A stretch of DNA of 39,204 bases, from assembly GCA_025458905.1 (NCBI GenBank), contig JALORN010000032.1, positions 1 through 39,204 on the forward strand. The letters are read 5' to 3'. This document shows, piece by piece, positions 34,049-39,204 of the stretch; position 1 is the stretch's first letter, and each line of letters begins with the position of its first letter. The translations under genes were made by a program, and so were the position numbers. Origin of the DNA: Steroidobacteraceae bacterium. Its GTDB lineage: Bacteria; Pseudomonadota; Gammaproteobacteria; Steroidobacterales; Steroidobacteraceae. The notes under the pieces are model-generated. The model had not been told where the DNA came from and ran no database searches. It was given only the letters and a program-made list of their open reading frames with translations.

Positions 34049-35386
34049 TCAGAGGATCCGGAAGCCGCGCGGGCCGCCGCGCCCGCCCTGGGCGGCGGCG
34101 CCGGGCGTGCCCGGCGCGAAGCCGGTGACCAGCGGCTCGCCCTCGCGCAGCTCGCCGCCGGTGACCTCGGTGAAAGCGCCGTCCGCGAGGCCGACCTCGA
34201 TGCGGCGCGGCGCCGGCGCGCCGTCCTCGAGCACGTACACGACGCGCATCGTGCGGGCCTGGGACCCCCGGGCGCCGCTGCCACCCGAGCCCGCACCGCC
34301 CGCGGGCGCGGCCGCCGCCGCGCCGCGCCCGCCGCCCGGCGATGCGCCGCCGGCGCCCCGCCCGGCACCCTCGGCGCCCGGCGCGCCCGATGCGCCGCCT
34401 GCGGCGGCCTCGGGCCGGAAGCGCAGCGCCGCATTCGGCACGCGCAGCACGTCGTCGCGGCGATCGGCGATCACGGTGACGGTCGCCGTCATGCCCGGCT
34501 TGAGCTTAAGCTCCGGGTTGGCGACGTCGATCACGGCATCGTAGGTCACCACGTTCTGCACCACCTGCGCGGCGTTGCGGATCTCGCGGATCCGCCCCTC
34601 GAAGGGCTCGCCGGGGTAGGCGTCGACGGTGAAGCTCGCGGTCATGCCGGCGCGCAGCCGGCCGATGTCCGACTCGGCGACGCTGGTGTGGACCTCCATC
34701 GCGCGCAGGTCCTGCGCGATCGTGAACAGCACCGGTGCCGAGAACGACGCCGCCACGGTCTGCCCGACGTTGACCGCGCGCGAGATCACGATGCCATCGG
34801 TCGGCGCCAGGATGTCGGTGTAGCGCAGGTTGGTCTGCGCCTGGCGCAGCGCGGCGCGCGCCTGCGCGAGCTGGCCCTCGGCCTGCTGGACGGAGGCCGC
34901 GGCCGCACGCGCGGTCGCCACCGCATTGTCGCGGTCGTTCTCGGAGATCAGCTTGCCCTCGAACAGCTGCGAGGAGCGCCGCGCCTGGCGCGCCGCGTCC
35001 TCGGCCTGCACCTGCAGCCGCGCGAGGTTGCCCTCCGAGGCCATCACGTTCGCCTGCGACTGCGCGACCGCCGCCTCGAACAGCGCCGGGTCGATCTTCG
35101 CGACCGGCTCGCCCTTCTTCACGACCGAGTTGTAGTCCGCGAACAGCGACTGGATGCGCCCGGACACCTGGCTGCCGACGTCGACGGTGACGGTCGCCGA
35201 CAGGCTGCCGGAGGCGCTGACCCGCGACACCACCTCGCCGCGATCGACCGCGGCCGTCTGGAACTGCCCGGCCGGCGCGTCGCGCCCCGCCATGCGCCAG
35301 GCGAGCAGGGCCGCGACCGACACGGCTGCGACGGCGATCCACGGCAGGCGCTGGCGCAGGCGCGAGGGCGATTCGGTGCTCGGCAT
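34049..35386 (-). CDS. MacA-like periplasmic adaptor (HlyD/RND-type membrane fusion protein)
   Basis: 445 residues. ATG 35386 gives an N-terminal anchor helix (about 14-32, LPWIAVAAVSVAALLAW). Then come a barrel-sandwich (lipoyl) half (VDVGSQVSGRIQSLFADYNS), a long coiled-coil hairpin (about 100-185), the second lipoyl half (ILAPTDGIVI) and a beta-barrel domain (MEVHTSVAESDIGRLRAGM). Between the beta-barrel (VPNAALRFRPE, about 326) and the C-terminal domain (VVYVLEDG, about 382) lies a Gly/Ala-rich insert of some 50 residues not found in typical MacA. A second Gly-rich patch is near the end. It should link the inner-membrane ABC pump to an outer-membrane channel encoded elsewhere. Confidence 0.94.
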   Translation of the reverse strand: MPSTESPSRLRQRLPWIAVAAVSVAALLAWRMAGRDAPAGQFQTAAVDRGEVVSRVSASGSLSATVTVDVGSQVSGRIQSLFADYNSVVKKGEPVAKIDPALFEAAVAQSQANVMASEGNLARLQVQAEDAARQARRSSQLFEGKLISENDRDNAVATARAAAASVQQAEGQLAQARAALRQAQTNLRYTDILAPTDGIVISRAVNVGQTVAASFSAPVLFTIAQDLRAMEVHTSVAESDIGRLRAGMTASFTVDAYPGEPFEGRIREIRNAAQVVQNVVTYDAVIDVANPELKLKPGMTATVTVIADRRDDVLRVPNAALRFRPEAAAGGASGAPGAEGAGRGAGGASPGGGRGAAAAAPAGGAGSGGSGARGSQARTMRVVYVLEDGAPAPRRIEVGLADGAFTEVTGGELREGEPLVTGFAPGTPGAAAQGGRGGPRGFRIL

Positions 35387-35421
35387 GACAGGTCCGGTGG
35401 CGACGGCGACAATGCGCTTGC

Positions 35422-35427
35422 AGTGTA
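35422..35427 (-). promoter_or_regulatory. Possible -10 element for the efflux operon
   Basis: TACACT on the minus strand, in TCTACACTGC, 35 nt before ATG 35386. No matching -35. Confidence 0.25.
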
Positions 35428-35503
35428 GACCCGCCCCGGGGCCGCAGTTCACCCGGGCGCCGGTCAAGATCTGTCAAGCGACCACGGGACGGGAGGGACG
35501 GCC

Positions 35504-36922
35504 ATGGCGACCGAGCGCATGCGCGCACGCAATCCGCTGACGGGGATCGAGGACTACGAGTTCGAGGTCAGCCCGCGCGCGGCCGTGCGCGCCGCCTGCG
35601 AGGCGATCCGTGCCGCGCAGCCGGCGTGGCAGGCGCTCGGCGTCGATGGCCGTGCGGCGGCGCTGCGTGCACTCGCGGGCGCGTTCGAGTCGCACGCGGC
35701 GGATCTCTTCGCCGCGCTCAGCGCCGACACGGGCCGCCACCGGATCGCGAAGGTCGAGGCCGGTGCGGTGCAGGGCATGATCGCGCATGCGCTCGCCAAC
35801 GCGCCGCGGGTGCTCGCGCCCGACCCGGATCGCCCGGCCGTCGTGCCGGGCATCGTCGGGCACCGCCAGCTGGTGCCCTACCCGGTGGTCGGCGTGATCG
35901 CGCCCTGGAACTTCCCGGTGGTGCTGTCGATGATCGACACCATCCCGGCGCTCGTCGCCGGCTGCGGGGTGGTGCTGAAGCCGAGCGAGGTCACCCCGCG
36001 CTACGTCGAGCCGCTGCGCAGGATCTTCGCGGCCGTGCCTGAGGTCGACGCGGTGTTCCGCGTGGTGCTCGGTCCCGGCAGCACCGGCGCCGACCTGGTC
36101 GACCACGCCGACGCGATCGTCTGCACCGGCAGCGTGCGCACCGGCCGCATCGTCGCCGAGCATGCGGCACGGCGCTTCATCCCCGCCTTCCTCGAGCTCG
36201 GCGGCAAGGACCCGGTGATCGTCACGCGCAGCGCCGACCTCGAGCGCGCCGCGACCGCGGTGCTGCGCGCCTCGATCCTCGCCAGCGGCCAGGCCTGCCA
36301 GTCACTCGAGCGCGTCTACGTCGACCGCGCGGTCTACGAACCGTTCATGCAGCGCCTGCTCGAGAAGGCGCGCGGCGTGAAGACGACCGCGGAAGACCCG
36401 CACGGCCAGGTCGGCCCGTTCATCATGGCGCGCCAGGCCGAGATCGTGCGCGAGCACCTCGCCGACGCCGTGGCGCGCGGCGCCAGGGTCGAGCTCGGCG
36501 GCCGGATCATCGAGCGTGGCGGCGTCTGGGCCGAGGTCACGGTGCTGACCGGCGTCACCCACGCGATGAAGGTGATGACCGAGGAGACCTTCGGCCCGGT
36601 GATCCCGGTGATGCCCTACGACACGCTGGACGACGCCATACGCCTCGCCAACGACGGCGACTACGGCCTGTCGGCCAACGTGATCGCCGGCACCGAGGCC
36701 GAGGCGCTGGCGATCGCCGAGCGGCTCGACGCGGGCTTCGTCAGCATCAACGAGATCTCGATGTCGAGCTTCGTGATGGACTACGAGTGGGAGAGCTTCC
36801 GCTTCTCCGGCCTCGGCCGCTCGCGGATGGGGCCCTCGGGCATCGCCCGCTACCTGCGCGTCAAGGCGATCGTCACCAGCCGCAACCCGCCGGGCGACGT
36901 CTCGACGATGGCCGATCGCTGA
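35504..36922 (+). CDS. NAD(P)-dependent aldehyde dehydrogenase
   Basis: 472 residues, class of the ALDH superfamily. Catalytic residues are intact: Asn136 in PWNFPVV, Lys159 in VLKPSEVTP, Glu231 in LELGGKDPV and the nucleophile Cys265 in SGQACQS. MTEETFGPVIPV and a late FSGLGRSR segment also fit. It oxidises an aldehyde to the acid. Specificity is unclear; succinate-semialdehyde and benzaldehyde-type enzymes share these motifs. GGGAGGG precedes ATG 35504. Single gene, divergent from the efflux operon and convergent with the third methyltransferase pair. A functional link to the latter is possible but not shown. Confidence 0.94.
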   Translation: MATERMRARNPLTGIEDYEFEVSPRAAVRAACEAIRAAQPAWQALGVDGRAAALRALAGAFESHAADLFAALSADTGRHRIAKVEAGAVQGMIAHALANAPRVLAPDPDRPAVVPGIVGHRQLVPYPVVGVIAPWNFPVVLSMIDTIPALVAGCGVVLKPSEVTPRYVEPLRRIFAAVPEVDAVFRVVLGPGSTGADLVDHADAIVCTGSVRTGRIVAEHAARRFIPAFLELGGKDPVIVTRSADLERAATAVLRASILASGQACQSLERVYVDRAVYEPFMQRLLEKARGVKTTAEDPHGQVGPFIMARQAEIVREHLADAVARGARVELGGRIIERGGVWAEVTVLTGVTHAMKVMTEETFGPVIPVMPYDTLDDAIRLANDGDYGLSANVIAGTEAEALAIAERLDAGFVSINEISMSSFVMDYEWESFRFSGLGRSRMGPSGIARYLRVKAIVTSRNPPGDVSTMADR

Positions 36923-36932
36923 GGGCGACCCG

Positions 36933-36947
36933 CCGGCGCAACGCCGG
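36933..36947. terminator. Short hairpin between convergent genes
   Basis: CCGGCG and CGCCGG pair around a 3-nt loop, 10 nt after the aldehyde dehydrogenase stop and 20 nt from the converging gene's stop. No T-tract; could be chance in GC-rich DNA. Confidence 0.25.
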
Positions 36948-36967
36948 GCACAGGCCGCCCACGCGGC

Positions 36968-37267
36968 TCAGGGACGGGGGCCCAGGTCGGCCGCGAGCGA
37001 CTCGACCAGTTCGCGCGCCTGCGCGTTGCGCAGCGCGAGTTCGGCCGGGGTCGCCTCGTACTGGTCGACGGCCTCGGGGCTGAGCAGGCCCTGGCGCGCG
37101 AGCAGCGCCTCGTGGGTGCGCAGCCGGTCGCGCAGCACGTTGACCTCCATCGCGAGCCGCAGCGACACCGCCACCAGCTGTGCGACGCTCGCCGGGTCGA
37201 GCGGCTGGTCGGGACCGGCCGTGAGGCGCGCCGGCGCCTGGACCGGGATCGCGCTCGCGCCGCTCAT
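36968..37267 (-). CDS. Small helical partner protein of methyltransferase (copy 3)
   Basis: 99 residues. A Pro/Ala-rich N-terminus (about 1-25) leads into helices: VAQLVAVSLRLAMEVNVLRDR, given here as the core after residue 28, then THEALLARQGLLSPEAVDQY and P-x-ELALRNAQARELVESL. The EVNVLRDR core and the later E-x2-L-x3-G and P-x2-E spacing align with the small proteins at 17667-17963 and 21313-21621. The ATG overlaps the stop of methyltransferase copy 3 (ATGA), so production is coupled. No signal peptide. Role inferred only from constant pairing; possibly a dimerisation or substrate-presenting subunit. Confidence 0.8.
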   Translation of the reverse strand: MSGASAIPVQAPARLTAGPDQPLDPASVAQLVAVSLRLAMEVNVLRDRLRTHEALLARQGLLSPEAVDQYEATPAELALRNAQARELVESLAADLGPRP

Positions 37268-38415
37268 GCCGCGGCCCTCTGGCCGGCCGCGCCGGCGCGG
37301 CGGCCGCCGAAGAAGTAGTAGTGGCCGGCGCCGAGTGGCTCGTAGTCGGCGACCACCTCCTCGGGCGCGAAGCCGGCGCCGCGCAGGGCCGCGGGCACGT
37401 CGGTGTCGGCGAAGCCGGTCCAGAACGGCTCGCCGTTGTTGCGCACCTGCCAGTCGTTCGTCACCTGCTTCGGGATCGGCATGCGCGAAGGCTGGTAGGG
37501 CACGTCCGCATTCAGGAACACGCCGCCCGGCGCGAGGATGCGCCGCGCCTCGGCGAAGATCCGCGGCGCGACGTCGTGCCAGGTCTCGTGGAACAGGATG
37601 TGCGAGACGACCAGGTCGAAGTGGCCATCGGGATAGCCGGTGCGTTGCGCGTCGGCCTGGCGGAAGTGCATCGCGAGCCCGCGATCCTCGGCCCAGGCGT
37701 GCGCGAAGCGCACGAACGGCGCAGACAGGTCGAGGCCGTGGACCTCGGCGTCGGGGAACGCCTCCTTCAGCGCCACCGTCTCGAGGCCCGGCCCGCAGCC
37801 GAGGTCGAGGATCCGCCGCGGCGCAAGCTCCGGGTAGCGCTTGCGCAGCACCGAGACGATGTAGCGGCCGATGCCCGGCTCGCCGACCGGCGCGCTCGCC
37901 GTCAGGCCCTTGGCGGCGCGGTACAGCTCGATCGTGCCGAAGTAGATCAGCGCGGCATGCAGGTCGTCCTCGCGGCTCGCGCCGAAGTAGCCGCCCGGCT
38001 GGCGATGGATCGGGACGTCGGCGATCGGCTTGGGGATGACGAGCGACGGGTCGAGCGTGAGGCTGCCCCGCGGGTTCGCGGTGGCCTGACGGGCGCGCGC
38101 CTCGAAGTCGGCCTGGATGCGGCGGCAGGTCGCACCGACGGTCTGCCACATGAAGTCCTGCGAGGCGTAGACCATCGACCCCCAGAGCTGGTAGAGGGGC
38201 GCCGACTCGAACAGCGGGCGCGCCTCGGCGCGGTTCGCCGGCGCGCGGCCGGCGTGCGCTGCCGCGAACGCGGGCTTCAGCACCGACTCGTAGTGGTCGG
38301 CGAGCTGGCCCTCCATGGCGCCGTTGACGAAGGACTTCAGCGCACCCACGAAGCGATGGCGCGAGGCCTCGTCGTGGGTCGGTCGGTAGATCTCTCGAAG
38401 CGACTGGCTGGGCAT
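37264..38415 (-). CDS. Class I SAM-dependent methyltransferase with long N-terminal domain (copy 3)
   Basis: 383 residues from ATG 38415, chosen because GAGGG lies about 8 nt upstream; ATG 38421 would be only 2 nt from it. A helical N-terminal region of about 125 residues precedes VPIHRQPGGYFG, the counterpart of HRTTGGWDG and HLEPGGWDG in copies 1 and 2. Motif I is RRILDLGCGPG, with AEVHGLDLS, FDLVVSHILFHETW, ILAPGGVFLNAD and GEPFW after it. The C-terminus (GHYYFFGGRR) differs from the YPWVT ends of the other copies, so it is the most divergent. Substrate unknown. Its small partner overlaps by 4 nt. Confidence 0.9.
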   Translation of the reverse strand: MPSQSLREIYRPTHDEASRHRFVGALKSFVNGAMEGQLADHYESVLKPAFAAAHAGRAPANRAEARPLFESAPLYQLWGSMVYASQDFMWQTVGATCRRIQADFEARARQATANPRGSLTLDPSLVIPKPIADVPIHRQPGGYFGASREDDLHAALIYFGTIELYRAAKGLTASAPVGEPGIGRYIVSVLRKRYPELAPRRILDLGCGPGLETVALKEAFPDAEVHGLDLSAPFVRFAHAWAEDRGLAMHFRQADAQRTGYPDGHFDLVVSHILFHETWHDVAPRIFAEARRILAPGGVFLNADVPYQPSRMPIPKQVTNDWQVRNNGEPFWTGFADTDVPAALRGAGFAPEEVVADYEPLGAGHYYFFGGRRAGAAGQRAAA

Positions 38416-38457
38416 CCGCATTTCCCTCGCGCCACAGTTGGGCCGGCTGGCCGGCGG

Positions 38458-38463
38458 ATGATA
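38458..38463 (-). promoter_or_regulatory. Candidate -10 element for methyltransferase copy 3
   Basis: TATCAT on the minus strand (5 of 6 matches) in GCTATCATCC, about 42 nt before ATG 38415. No clear -35. Confidence 0.33.
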
Positions 38464-38541
38464 GCGCCGCCCCGGGGCGGCCGTCCCTGCCGCGCCCCGC
38501 CCGGGCGTCCGACGTCGACGCCGCGGCCGCAGCGCGACCGG

Positions 38542-38558
38542 GGCGCCGCTCCGGCGCC
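38542..38558 (-). terminator. Hairpin after the cupin gene
   Basis: GGCGCCG and CGGCGCC form a perfect 7-bp stem with a 3-nt loop, starting 2 nt after the cupin stop on the minus strand. No T-tract. It may separate the cupin transcript from the methyltransferase pair. Confidence 0.35.
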
Positions 38559-38560
38559 GC

Positions 38561-39031
38561 TCAGGCGCCGTGCAGGTCGTCGATCCAGCGGACCGATTGC
38601 GGCACCTCGACGACCTCGGGCAGGTCGAGGTTCACGACCACGTTGTGCTGGCCGCTGCGCACCAGCACGCAGCTGAGCTCGGCATCGACGCCGGCGTTGA
38701 TCTCCTGGTGCGGCACCCAGGGCGGCACGTAGATGAAGTCACCGGCGGTGGCCTCGGCGGTGTACTCGAGGCGGTTGCCCCAGCGCATCCGCGCGATGCC
38801 GCGGACCACGTAGATCACGCTCTCGACGGCGCCGTGGTGGTGGGCGCCGGTGCGCGCGTTCGGGTGGATGGTGACGGTGCCGGCCCAGAGCTGCTGCGAG
38901 CCGCCGCGAGCCTGGGTGATGGCCGCGCGCCGCTCCATGCCATGCGTCTGGGCGGTGTGGGCGTCGAGCTCGCCGGCGCGCACCACGCGCACGCCCCGCA
39001 GCCGCCAGGGATCCTCCGTGGTCTCGTCCAT
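38561..39031 (-). CDS. Cupin-domain protein with full metal-binding motif
   Basis: 156 residues, cytoplasmic. The first cupin motif is complete: [17 protein letters not shown], with the His cluster and Glu in the G-x5-HxH-x3,4-E-x6-G pattern. The second is [16 protein letters not shown] with its His. So, unlike the cupins at 3026-4729, this one should bind a divalent metal. Possible roles are a dioxygenase, isomerase or small-molecule sensor; the substrate is not predictable. A GGAGGG site precedes ATG 39031. It is divergent from the YebC-family gene and separated from the methyltransferase pair by a hairpin. Confidence 0.9.
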   Translation of the reverse strand: MDETTEDPWRLRGVRVVRAGELDAHTAQTHGMERRAAITQARGGSQQLWAGTVTIHPNARTGAHHHGAVESVIYVVRGIARMRWGNRLEYTAEATAGDFIYVPPWVPHQEINAGVDAELSCVLVRSGQHNVVVNLDLPEVVEVPQSVRWIDDLHGA

Positions 39032-39114
39032 CGTGCCCTCCGGCCGGCGCCCGCCGCGGGCGCGACGGCGAGTCTAGCTGGTACCATGCCGCCTTCGCCG
39101 GGGAAGGGACGAGC

Positions 39115-39204
39115 ATGGGACGTATCTTCGAAGTCCGCAAGGCCACGATGTTCGCGCGCTGGAACCGCATGGCCAAGCAGTTCGCGCGCATCGCCAAGGA
39201 CATC
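39115..39204 (+). CDS. YebC/PmpR-family protein, N-terminal fragment (runs off window)
   Basis: Only the first 30 residues are inside the window: [20 protein letters not shown], then [10 protein letters not shown]. The MGR-x-FE-x-RK ... RW-x-[KR]-M-[AS]-K-x-F-x-[KR]-[IL]-x-K-x-I pattern is the N-terminal helix of the YebC/TACO1 family, proteins once called transcriptional regulators and now also linked to relief of ribosome stalling. A GGAAGGGA ribosome site lies before ATG 39115. The frame is open to the window edge. The assignment depends on this short stretch. Confidence 0.72.
   Translation, partial: MGRIFEVRKATMFARWNRMAKQFARIAKDI

Noticed and set aside
35463..35477. TTGACA and TTGACC on the minus strand upstream of the efflux operon
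   Set aside because: Perfect -35 text, but nothing resembling a -10 lies 15-19 nt further on, so it is not called a promoter.

Overview
The window is very GC-rich, densely coded chromosomal DNA (37 genes, two of them cut by the window edges; no gene-free stretch over 300 bp). Tandem TonB-dependent receptors, a Tat-exported HiPIP, a cytochrome c', MotA/MotB behind a sigma-28-type promoter, and the leucine/isovalerate (liu) genes point to a motile, aerobic, high-GC gamma- or betaproteobacterium. I cannot place it more precisely. I see no rRNA, tRNA, CRISPR array, insertion sequence or prophage gene.

Layout. 1-2940: the end of one TonB-dependent receptor and a complete second one, separated by tandem hairpins. 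3026-8642 (minus): two SDR oxidoreductases, then HiPIP, a beta-propeller protein, an exported two-cupin protein and two small paralogous cupins. 8787-11399: a GNAT acetyltransferase, then (minus) cytochrome c', an enol-lactonase-like hydrolase and a DUF4743 Nudix hydrolase. 11550-14290: typA and a DUF1295 membrane protein converge on a perfect 26-bp inverted repeat. 14512-16653: motA-motB. 16690-22633: two methyltransferase/small-protein pairs with a dehydrogenase and two alpha/beta hydrolases. 22718-29155: the divergent liuBCD / liuA-gntR locus, with a FadR-type operator candidate in the shared promoter. 29234-35386 (minus): a MacAB-like efflux system, three small domain proteins (YCII, DUF1428, VOC) and alanine dehydrogenase. 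35504-39204: an aldehyde dehydrogenase, a third methyltransferase/small-protein pair, a cupin and the start of a YebC-family gene.

The most unusual feature is a module present three times (17667-18990, 20190-21621, 36968-38415). In each, a class I SAM methyltransferase with a long N-terminal region is followed directly by a helical protein of about 100 residues. The three small proteins share a core resembling E-[LV]-[WN]-[VI]-L-[KR]-D-R. The three enzymes share an H-x-x-[PT]-G-G-[WY]-x-G motif before the SAM fold, an HE pair and an EPF[WF] motif. This looks like a two-component methyltransferase family whose substrate I cannot name. At 19279-22633 the pair sits between two exported alpha/beta hydrolases, one of which lacks the expected catalytic histidine.

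The HiPIP/beta-propeller/cupin operon is a second candidate for an undescribed envelope function. Functions come from reading motifs in the translations; no database search was possible.
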